This document shows, piece by piece, positions 51,330-63,863 of a DNA stretch of 64,000 bases. A model generated the notes under the pieces. It was not told the DNA's origin and made no database searches. It saw only the letters and a program-made list of their open reading frames with translations. The translations under genes and the position numbers were made by a program. The DNA is from Chinchilla lanigera (lineage: Eukaryota; Chordata; Mammalia; Rodentia; Chinchillidae), in the NCBI RefSeq assembly GCF_000276665.1, contig NW_004955423.1, forward strand, positions 10,577,482 through 10,641,481. The letters run 5' to 3'. Position 1 is the first letter of the stretch. Every line of letters begins with the position of its first letter.

Positions 51330-51930
51330 AGAGTGTCCACCAGTAGATACATGGATAGTATATACTATCCATACACACAGTTGAATATTACTATGCCATT
51401 AAATATAGCTTGCTCTTTGCAGCAACATGGATAGAGCTAGAGCACATTATATTAAGTGAAATAAGCCAGGCACAGAAATACAAATACCACATTTTCTCCA
51501 TCATTTATAGAAGCTTAACCATTTGAGCTATAACAATAGAAAGTAGAATACTGGTCACTAGACTCTAAGAAGGGTGGGAAAGGATAGAAGAAATTACACA
51601 GCAAGAACCAAAATGCAGTCAGATGTGTAGGAACTAGCTCTAGCAACAAACAGCAGAGTAATGGAGCTATAGTCTGCACCAGTTTATTATACATTTGAAT
51701 ATAATAAGAAGAGAAACAATAAGTTTCAACATAGAAAATGATATATGAGGAAATGGAAATAAGGTTCACCCTGATGTGTTCATTATACATTACATATGTA
51801 TATTGAATTATCCTATTTTACCGAATATATATATATATATACAAATATATGCTAAATTGAAACAATCATGGGTAACCTTTATAATCACTTTGTCATATAT
51901 ACCATTGTCTCACTTCATATTTTAATGTCT
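51330..51930 (+). mobile_element. Old L1 3' end
   Basis: Landmarks are acagttgaatattactatgc, gcagcaacatggatagagct, attaagtgaaataagccagg and gaagggtgggaaaggataga. This is the ORF2 end and 3' UTR of an older L1 than subfamilies A and B. Confidence 0.78.
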
Positions 51931-51959
51931 TTTTTTTTTTTTACAAGACCACAACTTGG

Positions 51960-52043
51960 GGGCCAGGGAGATAGCTCAGCAGCATAAGTGCCTGCTTGGC
52001 AAGCACAGGGTCCTGAGTTTGATTCCTGGTACAAAAAAAAAAA
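51960..52043 (+). mobile_element. ID-type SINE
   Basis: ggccagggagatagctcagc to gtttgattcctggta, then a pure A-tail. It is flanked by the identical 15-bp repeat aagaccacaacttgg at 51945-51959 and 52044-52058. The body lacks the ccggagaaaaacc unit seen in other copies, so it is a different subtype. Confidence 0.9.
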
Positions 52044-52589
52044 AAGACCACAACTTGGTTCAATCTAGATCACTAATCTTTATGCTTGCAATTTTTCAAC
52101 TATGTCTATGACTTATACATAAGTCTAGAAATATATACAGACATGACACCCCATCTCAGTTTAAATTCTTAAGTGCAAGTCTCATGAAATATCTTAATGC
52201 CAGTGAGGCATTAACTGTTTCCCATTCCATTAATTTCTCTACTCCTTTATTTCTATTTGCTACCCCGTCTCTGTTGTCTGTGTAACATTTTCTCTCCTCT
52301 TCTTACTCAATTATGAATCTATATTTGCTTTCATGAAACATACTGAGATGGTTGAAAGAGTAGAGATCTATTCACCATATCTGACCACTGAACACAGAGC
52401 AACTCACGCTCTGCCATCCACCTTGTTACCTGAGGTGAACTATTTGTACCATCTACAGCCAGATTCTTCGCATAGTCCCCAGATCCCAGCAGTTACTATT
52501 TGCCAATCAGCTATTCTCTTGCTCCATTTGTCCCATTATTACCCTATCATTTTTGTTAGCACACAAACAAGCTCTTTATGTCTCCTAAT

Positions 52590-53345
52590 CTCAAGATTTT
52601 CTTTCCACTGCTCTGGTCTGTGCTTCATTATCTCCTTCTTGGATTGCTGCAATATCCTCCTAACTCTTAACTCTCTTTATATCTTATACAATCTATTCCC
52701 CATTTATCAGTCAGAAAGAACTCTTCAGCAACAGTCAGGTTGGGTACCTCCACTCTCAAAGCCCTCCTTGAATTTCCATCCACACAAGAGTAAACTCATG
52801 AGTCCTCACATCCCATGTAAGGTCTTGCATGATTTTTACTCAGCCCTACCTGTGCCCTTCTAGAATACTACTGTCCTGTCTGATTACTCCAGGCACAACA
52901 ATGTTTTGCTCTGCCCTCAACATGCCAATCACCTTCTCATATGAAATTGTCACTATGTATTGACCTAACCTGAAGGTGAACTTCCACCAGTTAACCTCCC
53001 AATCCCCTTTATGTCCTTGCCCACTTCCTCAATAAGACATGCCTTTATCATCTTATTCCAAATTGTAACTGACATTCCCACTCCCTATGATTCTGTGTAC
53101 CCTCACAGTGGTCTGCTTTTTCCATTTTCATATGACTTGACGGTTTTAAACACACTATACCCTGTATAATTTAATTTTCACCATTACTACTTTTATTAAT
53201 TGTCTCCACCATCAAATTTTAAGCTCCCAGAAAACAAGAATAATCAATGATTTGGTTGTTCAAAGATGAATAACAACAACAAAAAAACCTATAACAGTAT
53301 CAGCCAGATAGTTGGCATCAATTAATCCTTGTTAAATAATATAAA
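52590..53345 (+). repeat. L2 LINE 3' part
   Basis: A long sense L2: tcttggattgctgcaatatc, aaagccctccttgaatttcc, aaggtcttgcatgatttttac-like text, ctgtcctgtctgattactcc and caacatgccaatcaccttct. The end carries gtatcagccagatagttggc. The 176-residue frame at 52333-52863 overlaps it and is not a gene. Confidence 0.8.
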
Positions 53346-53554
53346 TGTATTATTTAAGTGATAAATGCATAAGCATGTCTGGTACATCCTTCTTTTAAAT
53401 GAAAAATTGGACAATGTCAATATTAGAATGACTAAAGATGTAATTCATTATACTGATACTATACATATATTAAAAGATGACATATAATAATTCCCTAGTA
53501 AAAAAAAATAAGATCAATGACACAGTAAAAACTACATTAGTGTCAGATAAACAT

Positions 53555-54250
53555 GAAAATGCACTCCACACCATATGACACCAGGTAAGCACAAATTAAA
53601 AGCAAAGAGTTACTGCTACACACCTTTAGAGTGATCAAAATCTGGAACATTCACAGCAGCAAATGCTGGTGAGGGTGTGGAGCACCAAGAACATTAATTC
53701 CTTGGGATGAGAATCCTAAATTTAGACACTTAGAAAACTAGATATAATTGTACCCTATGTCTCAGCAATCATGTTCCTTGGTATTTACCCAAAGGAGCTA
53801 AAAACCTTTGTTTATATAAAAACTGTCACATAGACATATACAAAAACTTCATTCATAATTGTTAAAGCTGGAAGACAAGCAGAAATTCTTTCAGAGATGA
53901 GTGGGAAAAGTGTGGTAAGTGCAGACAATGGGCGATTTTTCAGCAATGAAAACAAGTGAACCATCACACCATGAAAAGACATAAAAGAGCCTTAAGTGTA
54001 TATTTTTAAGGGAAACAAGCTAATGCTAAAGCTATGTGCCTTACTATTCCAACTGTATTGAAATGTATCCATTATATACTACTTTGGGAAAAGACAAAAC
54101 AATGGAAATGTAAAATGAGTAGTAGTTGCCAGGAGTTGTGGAAGATGACTGGGGAGGGCACAGAGTAGTGAAATTATTCTGTACAATATTATAGTAGTGG
54201 ATACATGTAATTGTATGTTTGTCCAAATCCAAGAGCAAACCTTAATGTAA
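53555..54250 (+). mobile_element. Old L1 3' part
   Basis: A degenerate ORF2 end: gcaaatgctggtgagggtgt, gggatgagaatcctaaattt and tgttccttggtatttaccca, then a 3' UTR with ggggagggcacagagtagtg. Confidence 0.68.
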
Positions 54251-55578
54251 ATTATGGATTTCAGAAAAGTTATGTGTTATTGCAGATTCATCAGTTGTAG
54301 CACATGACTTCTTCTGGTGTAGGATGCTGATAACAAGGGAGGCCATGCTTTTCCATAAGGAAAATCTCTATATCTTCATTGCAGTTTTACTGTGTAATTA
54401 GAACTGCTGTAGAAAACAAAGTCTATTAAAGGTATATATGTTTAATTTCTCTCTATACTTAAATAGATCTAGAAAGAAGCACCAAAATGACTCATGATAT
54501 TGATGACAAGCAGAAGGGGAGGTTTGATGAAATAGAGAAAGAGTTTGAATTTTTCTATTTAATTCTTTTTTAATTCTTAAAATGATATTCATATTGTGTT
54601 TATAAATTTTAAAATGAGAAAATTAAGGCAAAGGAAAAACAGACTAGGAAAACTAGGATGAAATCAAGAGTGAAACTAATACTCAAAGTAGCAAATAAAA
54701 TCCTCTACACTTTGTAAATGTGAGTAATAAGTTGTACTCTGATCCTGCCTGCCAAATTAGGAAGTAAAGCATGATATCAATGGGATTAAATGCAAATTAT
54801 TCAAGATATACATAGCACTCCTGAGACCAGTACCAGAAGATGAAGTTCTATTTTTAGTCTTTACTGAGTGATATGCGAAATATAATTTTAATGCTGTCTA
54901 CATTGGAACTTCAATACATTTCTTTGAGCTTTTGGTTTTTTGTTATTTTAAGTGGACTGTCAAGTCATGACTTGGTAATACTAATCCTACAGTTCTTAAG
55001 GCTTGTAGATAGAGAATGAAAATGATCCACAAAACAATGTGGTTGTGAAACTTGGCTCATCTATGTTCTTGTTTACTCCAAAATCCACATTTAGATGCTG
55101 TAACTAAAACGTGATTCTGTGTTCTGCAAAGATAAATTCATTGCTCAAATATTTGAGAAAATTCCTATCAAATCAAATTAGTTGTGGATATGCATTGCAT
55201 CTCTTAGGAGTGAGATAGAAAATATTGTGCTTTTCAATCAAAATTATGTCTCAACCCCATTTCTGCAGATTCTCCAGGAATGAGTTCATAGATCACTTCA
55301 GGTGATAACCTGGAGCAAAGGCCCCCTCACCTGGAGTTGAGTCTAAAAATAGCATTTGTTGTCATCATTCTTTTTTTTTCCTCAAGAAGTGTATTAATAG
55401 ATATTCTCCTGAAGTCACATCTAGTTTCTTGTTTTAATATAATTTATATTTTTGCTGAATGTGACTCTTTTGCCAGTCTCTTTGCTTCTTTGGATATATA
55501 TCAAGTACCATTTTTGTTTCCTCAATATTAAACATTGTCAGTATCTAGTATGCTTTTTGAGCATTTGTGGAAGAAAAC

Positions 55579-55580
<2 letters not shown>

Positions 55581-55621
<41 letters not shown>
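55581..55621 (+). repeat. (TG)n microsatellite
   Basis: About 20 uninterrupted TG units. The Cys/Val-rich and His/Thr-rich open frames on the two strands are products of the repeat. Confidence 0.96.
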
Positions 55622-55626
<5 letters not shown>

Positions 55627-55792
55627 ACTACAGCATTCTAAGGTATTTCCCATGTAGGCTTCATTAAAAAAATCAGATGACATTTTTGTTGTTGGAATGA
55701 TACCAAGCCAATGAGTCAAAGATCATGCTGATCACAACCTCTTACTTAATACTTATAAATGTCTTTAATAATATTTAAACTAATAAACACGT

Positions 55793-55822
55793 TTTCCATG
55801 TCCTCTGACAAGGACATGGAAA
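55793..55822. repeat. 12-bp perfect inverted repeat with 6-nt loop
   Basis: The arms tttccatgtcct (55793-55804) and aggacatggaaa (55811-55822) are exact reverse complements around the loop ctgaca. No U-tract terminator or known element is adjacent. Confidence 0.85.
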
Positions 55823-57084
55823 TATTCCTTGCAGATAAACAAATTGAAAAATGAATTTAAGTCTTTTCTTCAAGGGAAAAGAAACTAAGAATATGGGTGG
55901 GGTTCAATAGATTTGCCCAATAATATTCACTTCCTTTAAATCAGAGTAAGTATTAAAACTCCCAAACTGTGATTTGCATTCAGCAAGGATTAATTTTCTC
56001 TTTTTTAGATCTCCCATTTTGTGGGTTTCATTGCATTCATTCTCCTGTCTTCTCTTTTCGTTCTCCTCCTTTCATGTACATAGCCTGTGACATTCTTCTG
56101 CATGTGTCAAGGACTCTTGCTGTCTCAGGACTGAGAGGCTTGGCTCACAGGCTGCTGGAAAGCTGCACAGCCCCTCGCTTACTGATGGGAAGCACTTCTT
56201 TGACAGAGCTGATTCACAGTGACGAGGCAGACTGCTACACACTGGTCGAAGGACTTTGCAACAGCTCTGGGGCCAAACTGAGTCCTCAGGCCATATGTCT
56301 GGCTCCTCTGTCATAAACAGACGACCAAGTGTGCACACTCCCAGGAGTAATGTCACTGGGATCTCATTTGCAAACATATAAACGGATGACATTCAATTAT
56401 GTTCAGAGGCAATGTTGTCAAAACCACCGAGGAAACAATTTACTGCTTTTGCACAGTGTGTGATTCCGAGTGCATTAGCAAGTTTTCATCCCTTAGTTGT
56501 TCAATATGCTTCTGAGGAGGTTCTTTTGCAGCCTGTTGTATAAGTATGATGCATACATTTCTATAGTGAGAAAAGAAATGCTGAAATTGAAGGTTATACA
56601 AAAGTAGCTAAGGTAAAAATAACAGCTAATTTCTTTGTAATCATTACTGAGTTAAAGACAAGTAAATTTTCTACCATTACTGGCATCAAGTTATCTATGG
56701 TGGGAAAATAAAGACTTTTAATTTTGGCTCAGTAAAATTCAGTTCTTTCTAGGTGATATCATTTTCCATGGTAGAGAAAAATATCTCTAATTTATGTAGA
56801 ATGTGGGTATAGAGAAAGCAATAGTGTTTTATGAGATGTCTCATAATGCCATCATGGTATTCCTGGAAAAAATATTGGGAGAAGTGAAAGGAATTTAGTC
56901 TTAGGTTTCTTTATTAAGACTATTAGTAGTGCTAGTAGGAAATAATCAGAATACTGAATCAGGGAGGTGACTGTGGCTTTACATCATGCAAAACAACCAC
57001 TGTTCCTGGCATTGGCATTGTGTTTTACAGAATGCAGAGAAAGATATTAAGCTCACTGAGTATGCTAATTGAAGTATAAATGGG

Positions 57085-57200
57085 GCACACAGCTTCAAAG
57101 GGATAAATATCATTGTTACTGTCATTTTTATCAGTCTCACTTCAGAGATCACAACATTGAGACTCCAAGAAGTTAAATGGTGTATCTCAATAGTCTTAGA
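57085..57200 (-). repeat. MIR SINE fragment
   Basis: The reverse MIR pattern: ttatcagtctcacttcagag, acaacattgagactccaaga and agttaaatggtgtatc. Confidence 0.5.
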
Positions 57201-57329
57201 ATCCAAAGGCAATATCCATGAATTTTCTGAATTCTACCAAAGAGTATTGTCTCAGCTATGTTATTCTTAATGTCTTTTCTGTCAAGAATCAAAAGACCCA
57301 ATATAAAATTGTCATCTGAGATGAAAGCA

Positions 57330-58320
57330 CACTTCTCACATGAAGAAATATAAATGGCAAATAAATACATGAAAAAATGTTCAACATCATTTGTCATTTG
57401 AGAAATGCAAATTAAAACAACACTGAGATTCCATCTCACCTTCATCTCATAGTCAAAGAATGACTGTGATCAAGAAATCAACCCATAACAAATGCTGGAG
57501 GGGCTGTGGGGAAAAAGGAACCCTTCTCCACTGTTGATGGGAGTATAGCCTGGTGCAACCACTTTGGAAATCAGTTTGGAGATTCCTCAGTAAACTAAGA
57601 CTAGAAGTCTCATTCAACCCAGTTATTCCCTTCCTGAGTATTTTTGCAGAAGAACTGAAAACATCATACCACAGCGACATATGTGCACCTATGTTTATAG
57701 CAGCACAATTTGTAATAGCTAAATCTTGGAAACAACCCAAATGTCCATCAGCTGAGGAATGGATAAAAAAAGATGTGGTATTTTTATACAGTGGAGTATT
57801 ATTCAGCTATAAAGAAAGATAAACTAGAGGCTTTTATAGGTAAATGGATGCAACAAGAGACCATACTCATGAGTGAAATAAATCAGATTCACACATGTAA
57901 ACATAGTATTTCCTTCCTCCTCTAAGAAGCTCAAAGAGTAAACAAAATCTGAAAGGTACAATAAATATTGTGAAAGGGAAAATAAACTGCTCAAATAGGA
58001 AGGAGCAACTGGGGAGAAGGAAGGGAGAGGAAAAAGAAAAAGGAAGAAAAAATATGTATATGTATACACAGGATAGCTAGGATAATTGTACTACTAATGT
58101 CTGTTGGTTTATTGAAAGGAACAGTTAATGTGTAATTGTTTGATCAGTCTTACATGCCTATATCTGGTTATCTGTGCAATCATTTTGAAGATGACATTGT
58201 GTAATATAATGACCATTGTTACCACCCTATCACCTTGTTTTATTGTTCTCTCTGCTGTTTTTTTTATGTATTTGTTTTTGTTATTTTGGTTTTTCTCTCT
58301 TTTCTCTTTAAAATGAAAAA
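57330..58320 (+). mobile_element. L1 3' end (subfamily B) with readable ORF2 C-terminus
   Basis: Sense L1 from late ORF2 into the 3' UTR. At 57553-57822 one frame still encodes the ORF2 C-terminal domain, including [33 protein letters not shown] and SAEEWIKK, before the frame shifts. It is 5' truncated and cannot transpose by itself. The 3' UTR continues into two further copies of its last unit. Confidence 0.9.
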
Positions 58321-58790
58321 GAAGATTTATATGTATATACAAGGAGAGCTGGGATAGTTATATGCTGATGTCTGTGGTTAATTGAAAGGAATAGTCAATG
58401 CTTAAAATTTTCTTTTTTCTTGACCAATTTTGCATGCTTGAATCTGGTAATCATAACAACTGATCTGAAAACAACAATATGCAGTATAAGAATCATCGCT
58501 GAACTCCTACCATCTTGTATGGTGAAGCTCTGAATCATTTCCAACGTTTTTTTTTTAATTACTTGTTACTGTCTTTGATTGTTTGATCAATCATACATTT
58601 TTAGGTCTGGTGGACTGAGCAACTTCATTGAAAATAGCAGTATGTAATATAGCAACCATTGATAATTCCTATCATTTTGTTTTGAGGTCATGTAACATTT
58701 TTGTTGTTTTTGTGTTGTTTTGATTTTGTCTTCATTATTGTTTAGTTTTTTTAACCTTTAAAATAAAAAAATATATATATATTTTAAAAG
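58070..58790 (+). repeat. Three tandem L1 3' UTR units
   Basis: Three consecutive blocks of about 210-255 bp (about 58070-58325, 58326-58575, 58576-58790) repeat one pattern: ttgaaaggaacagt or its variant, ttgtttgatca or its variant, catgcctatatctgg or its variant, ataatgaccattg or its variant, and a T-rich end. The third unit ends with tttaaaataaaaaa. Confidence 0.75.
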
Positions 58791-59974
58791 AAAGAATCAA
58801 AAGCTGGAACTCTTATAGGTGTAAGGATAGGGAACAGGTCAGGAGGACCCATGCAGGGGCTCAGTCCTAGCAGTTTTAAACAGTGAAAGATGACAGTGAT
58901 TAATTGATGGAAGAAAAATGAATGAAATTCTGAGCTAAGCAACAGCTTCCATAATAGCATATAATTAACACAGGTATTGAGTTAAGAAATTTTAAACACT
59001 AAGGAGATTAAGTAATATTTTCAGTAGTTTGATTGCACTTAGAACAGGCAAGACCAACTCTTCACCTTCATGGAGCCTATGCTATAATTAGAGCAAGAGA
59101 GACTATAAGTGAAGAACACATTTTTTAACATCTATAAAGAGAAAAGGAGAGGTAAGTATTTTTCCCCTTAATGGTATTTTGCTTTATGTGATTTCTGTTA
59201 CCAGTAGTCAAATATAATTTGAAAATTAAATGGAAAATTATAGAGATAAACAATTTATAATTTCTAAATTGTGTGTTTTTCTAAGTACCACGATGAATTG
59301 TCATGTCATCCTGATATGTGCAGACAGAGATGTGTGTCTTCCCTTTGCTCAGTGTATCCACATTGCATACACTACCTGCTCACTAATCACTTTGTGGTTA
59401 CCTCAGTTGTTAGATCAATTATCACACTATCACAGTGTTTGTACTCAAGCAACACAAATTTGGCTTACTAACGGCTGCCAAGTGCAAGAATAGTGACACT
59501 GATAATTGCTATATGCCAAGGAGAGGTCATAAAATGCTTCCTTTAATAAGAAAATGAAAGTACAATAAGACATCAAGAGAGAAACAAGGAGAAACAGAAG
59601 AAGAGCCCATTCATTTAACTTTTATTTCAATATAATACCATAATTGCTTCAGTTATTCTTACTAGTCTCTACTCTGACCAATTTAGCAATTAGATTTTAT
59701 CATAGGTATTTTTCTATAGGGAAAATACCTAGTACACAGAAAGTCTGGCACTATCCATTGTTATGGGTATCCATTGAGGTCTTGGAATATATTCCCTGTG
59801 GATGACAACAGGGCACTGAAAATAGATTGAGAATGGTAGAGGAATGGAGTATATTATGCCAGTGGTCAAAGAAGTGCCATGGAGATGAGCTTTGAGCATC
59901 ACCTATATTCATAAGGAATATTCAGTCATGTATTTGTCTAAAGAAAATATTTTTCAGTAGGTAAGATCAGCTGA

Positions 59975-60330
59975 AAAAGCTTTGTTCAACAACAGATGGG
60001 TGAACAGGAGCAGGAATATAGTTCATAGGCACAGCACCTGCCTAGAAAGTAGAAGGTCCCAAGTTCCATTTCCAGTACCACACCAAACAAACAAACAAAC
60101 TACAGATAAATGGCTAAAAAAAGGTGGTATTTACATACAACAAAGTACCACTGTGCCATAAATAAAGAAAAACTTGAGTCATTTGTAGGAAAAGGACGCA
60201 CTTTTTCTCAATTGGAAAGGTGGTCAAAAGATGGAGGGAGGAGATGGAAAAAAGAATTAAGATGCGTCATGAACATGTACCATTCCTCATAAGGGGTGTA
60301 AACAGTATATCCTGCACCTATAATTTTAAA
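59975..60330 (+). mobile_element. Old L1 3' end interrupted by an ID SINE
   Basis: ttcaacaacagatgggtgaa lies on the left of the SINE, and tacagataaatggctaaaaa and ggtggtatttacatacaaca on the right; together they form the L1 ORF2 C-terminus. The frame at 60110 reads RWYLHTTKYHCAINKEKLES, the expected domain, before it degrades. Confidence 0.72.
60006..60100 (+). mobile_element. Old ID-type SINE
   Basis: A diverged ID body, aggaatatagttcataggca to tccatttccagtaccac, followed by a (CAAA)n tail. The target-site duplications (acagatgggt / acagataaat) are no longer identical, so it is older than the copies at 1061 and 28262. Confidence 0.75.
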
Positions 60331-60419
60331 AAGCTTTGTAGGTTATAGATACAATCAACTTTTCACTAATTATGGTTAGAATTCATCAAGACATTGTAAC
60401 TTACTTGTTGAAAGGTCGT

Positions 60420-60650
60420 TCATTCTCCTGATTTCACAACTCATCCAGTGGGGGTCAAGAATGGAAGCAGGGAGGACAGTGAGATGAGACAATTAGACTT
60501 ATTCAAGAAAAATACACTAGGCTTGTCCTGGGAGTGCTGAGCATGGTTTGAAATGCCTTTTGAAGGCAAGACTGATGGGAGTTTTTAGTGGTTTGAATGA
60601 ATTAGAAGAGTTTATTTTGCTAGGAAAAGGGAGAAGTGAGAAATAAAGGT
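60420..60650 (-). repeat. Possible L2-like ancient repeat
   Basis: gtcaagaatggaagcaggga, gatgagacaattagacttat and ttttgaaggcaagactgatg suggest a reverse-orientation ancient repeat of the L2 type. Weak. Confidence 0.33.
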
Positions 60651-60717
60651 TACCTACTGAAGTTTTGGCTTCATCCAACAGGTGGGACATAAAATGGATA
60701 TATGACCTATCCCATAG

Positions 60718-61110
60718 TGCTATGATTTGTGTCTAGAAGTCCCCATAAAAGCTCATGCAATCATAAGGTTTCTTTCAGAGGAGGCTGAATCTAGAGTGTA
60801 TGACTCATTCACAGTGGAGTGCTAGTATTAAGGGTGGGCGATTGCTGGATCAGTCCATTGATTAGATTGACACTACCCTAATGCTGACAGACTGGATACA
60901 CAATAAGGGACAGAAAGAGGCTTGCCTCTCTCTCCTTTGTTTATTATTTTTGCTGTCTCCCAGTGCTGTGAACTGTTACCCCTCTGCTGTGTGCGAGCCA
61001 GCCAATTATGGACTGAAATCTCTACAAATTATGTACTAAATAAGCTTTTCCTCTTTAACATTGTGTGTTGGCTATTTTGTCTCAAAAACAAGAGAAAAGT
61101 AACTGAGACA
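60718..61110 (+). mobile_element. MaLR (MST/ORR-like) solo LTR
   Basis: A 393-bp element with TG...CA ends. It opens tgctatgatttgtgtctaga and ends cattgtgtgttggctatttt, gtctcaaaaacaagagaa and aactgagaca. The layout matches the element at 6811-7210. Confidence 0.75.
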
Positions 61111-61549
61111 TGTAGTAAGTGATGTAAAATGTCAAGATGCTTCCCATGTTTACAGAATAGGAAACAACAGCTACATCCATTAAAGTTTATGTGGCTATTG
61201 CAACTGGGCTCTTTGGGACTGTGTCACAATGTGACCTCGTATGGAATGCAAAGGGAGGAAATCTGCATCCTAGCTACACTCTTAAGAGCCACACCTCAAA
61301 GGCACTCATTCTTATTGTCTATGAAATGAGGTGATAGGTCACACTGATGATGTCAAACTTAGCTTAGATTCTAGTTCTTTTTATGAATCTAATGAGTACT
61401 AATTATTCTCCAGAAAACCATTTCAAGTATATTCAAAATTTCTGCGGAATACAGGAAACTTAAAAATCACTTGGGCACTAAATATTATCCTATATTCTTT
61501 CTAATTGAATCATATGACTCTATACAACCAAGTTTTGATTTATATATAA

Positions 61550-61925
61550 AATGTCCCCCAAAGTGCATATATTCTGATTTGGGTATTGGATCATGAGAGT
61601 AATATATTTATCAATGGAGTAATCTGTTACTGAGTTAATACCTGAATGTGCCAGTAGGAGGTGAGGATTGGCTGGAAGAGTTAGGTCACTGGGAAAGTGA
61701 CGTGGAAGGGTATATTGTTGTCTCTACCTCTTTCCTTCCTTCTCTGCTTCTTAAGTGTCATGGAGTGAGTGGCTATTCATATAGTATGCCCTTCTATTTC
61801 TCACTAGGATCCAACCAACCATAAACTAAACCAACTAAAAGTACGAGAAATAAATTTCTACTCCTTCAAATTGTTAAAGTCAGGTATCTATTCTTAGTGA
61901 CTGAAAAGTGACTAATGTACCATTT
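61550..61925 (+). mobile_element. MaLR/MLT1-type LTR
   Basis: aaatgtcccccaaagtgcat near the start, attggctggaagagttaggt in the middle, and a gaaataaatttctactcctt then agtgactaatgta end are MaLR landmarks. Confidence 0.65.
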
Positions 61926-63280
61926 CAAACTAAGTTCCAAATCGGTGGCCTAACAAAACAATAAAGGCCCAGTGCCATGTGTAGTAAATTTTCCTGCAAT
62001 ATTTACAGGTATATGGAAGGATGAAGCCCCTCACCTTGGAGCTACGTCACCAGGAACATGCAGACTTCTCATTTACTACATAATGGGAGAGAGAGCCAAG
62101 AGGCACACATGGGAGTTTTTCACTGCTTTGAACAGGGAGGGGCATGCATCTCTAAGTAATCTGATATTGTTGGTCAGATCTAACCACCTGGTACCTGGTC
62201 CCAAAGTACAAATGATGTACAAAAGAGAAGGCAGCCTACTGAAGAACGTCATATTTTCTTTCATATATACTTCCTTCTTGAACAGATCATTTTCTAGCCT
62301 AAGCAGGAACTTCTGTTTAAATAAGCATAGACTTATCTAAATAATTTAACACTGTGAAACTGTCAAAACGTTTGTAAAAGATCTGGAAGACTCTAAATTG
62401 TGTGAAAAAGCGAAGTACAAAATAGTGTGGATAGGGTATTAGCATTCACATAAGAAAGATAGGAAATGAAAATTTCCATTTGTGTTTATTTGAATTTGGG
62501 TAGAAAAATCTCTAAGGATGAATTTACAAAGCTAGTAGTGATGGTGACAGGGCTGATTTAGACAGAGAGGAGAGAGAGTGAGTGTAAGACTTCTGATCAT
62601 ATCTTGTACTTTATCATTTTAGTGTAGAACTTCAGGAATACATGGTAAATTCAAAATATTAAGAATTGATAAAAAGGAGAGTATAAAAAGCCAATAAAAT
62701 GAAAATATGTTCTCATTCCATATCTTATACTTTTATCTTCAGTGATAGAGAGCATCAAGAGATCACTGGCTAACTCCAGAGCTTCCTGTTAAAGGATGAT
62801 AGCATACGATGCTGCAGGATGTTTATGCATAACTGGGCGGCTAAAGCGTGGCTTCATTACAGTCTAACATGAATCATGTCATATGTTATTGCTTACTTAA
62901 CAACTCTCACTCCATCACATGGATTAACCAAGATAAAGTGGCTAAATATTGCTTGAGATTTCCTGTCTGAGCATAAGGTGACATTTGTCAGGATGAGAAG
63001 TAAAATTAAGCAGAAGCTTGGTAGATCTTCTGCTCATCCAATCCCAATTGTGATATAGAAATTTATAAAATACTGTTGGTCATAGTTTGATTTGACTTTA
63101 ATGTTACAAAATTACTGACCTCAAAAAAAAAAAAAAGATTTTCAAGGGAAAATAATTTCTCATTAGTTTAACTTTGTAAACTCTTTCAACCTGAAATACA
63201 TCAAACACTATTATGATATTTTTTGTTGGTAAAAAAATTTACAATTTTCTAAACAAAGTAATAAATAATAACAGTAAAGT
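61926..63280. other. Unassigned intronic sequence
   Basis: The 122-residue frame at 61972-62340 has no recognisable motif. No repeat family was assigned. Confidence 0.42.
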
Positions 63281-63284
63281 GTAT

Positions 63285-63490
63285 AAGATCTGATAATAAG
63301 CAAATATAGGCCCTATCTCTGCCAGTTTGGGCTTTGGATTTAATCTTTCTTCATCTACATAATGAGAATAACATTGACCGTTTTGTGTAGTTGTGAGAGT
63401 TTAGATTAGGTATTAAGGAATACAGTGCAACACCTGAGATCATAGTGGATGCTCTAGAGGTGATTGCTGTTGTCATTATTTCCCCTTCCC
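63285..63490 (+). repeat. MIR SINE
   Basis: Sense MIR: tctgccagtttgggctttgg, taatctttcttcatctacat, aatgagaataacattgaccg and acctgagatcatagtggatg. Confidence 0.65.
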
Positions 63491-63863
63491 AAATAATCAT
63501 GACACTTTAGTACAATTTCATGGTGTTCTTGTGCAACAAATGTTAGAAATGAGTCAGATAATATTTCTCTTTCACAAATATAGGGTGAGAATTCTAGGGC
63601 CAATAACATATTCCTTTCACTTTTTCTCATAGTCTGTGGTAGTTGAGTATCAAGACAAGCAAGATCTTTCTGAGGTAGCTGAAGGCAGAGGAGATAGAAT
63701 GGCATTGAGAATGGAGGAAACACCGCTCACATCTAAAACTGACACTTTACAAACATGAGTGTTGCTCAGACCAATTGAAATATTATTTTCAAATGCACTT
63801 ATCATATTACAGCATATTTTATTTGCTCAATAAAAGTTCTCATTAGTATTTCATGATAGAATG

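Larger units (their letters stand above)
54251..57080. other. Unassigned intronic sequence with a (TG)n run and a hairpin
   Basis: No gene is supported. The 115-residue plus frame at 55969-56316 and the 106-residue minus frame at 56072-56392 overlap antisense to each other and show no known motif. Confidence 0.42.

Noticed and set aside
52333..52863. 176-residue plus-strand frame, the longest without N
   Set aside because: Most of it overlaps a recognisable L2 LINE, and it has no known domain.
55969..56392. 115- and 106-residue frames on opposite strands
   Set aside because: They overlap antisense to each other, have no motif, and lack splice or promoter context.
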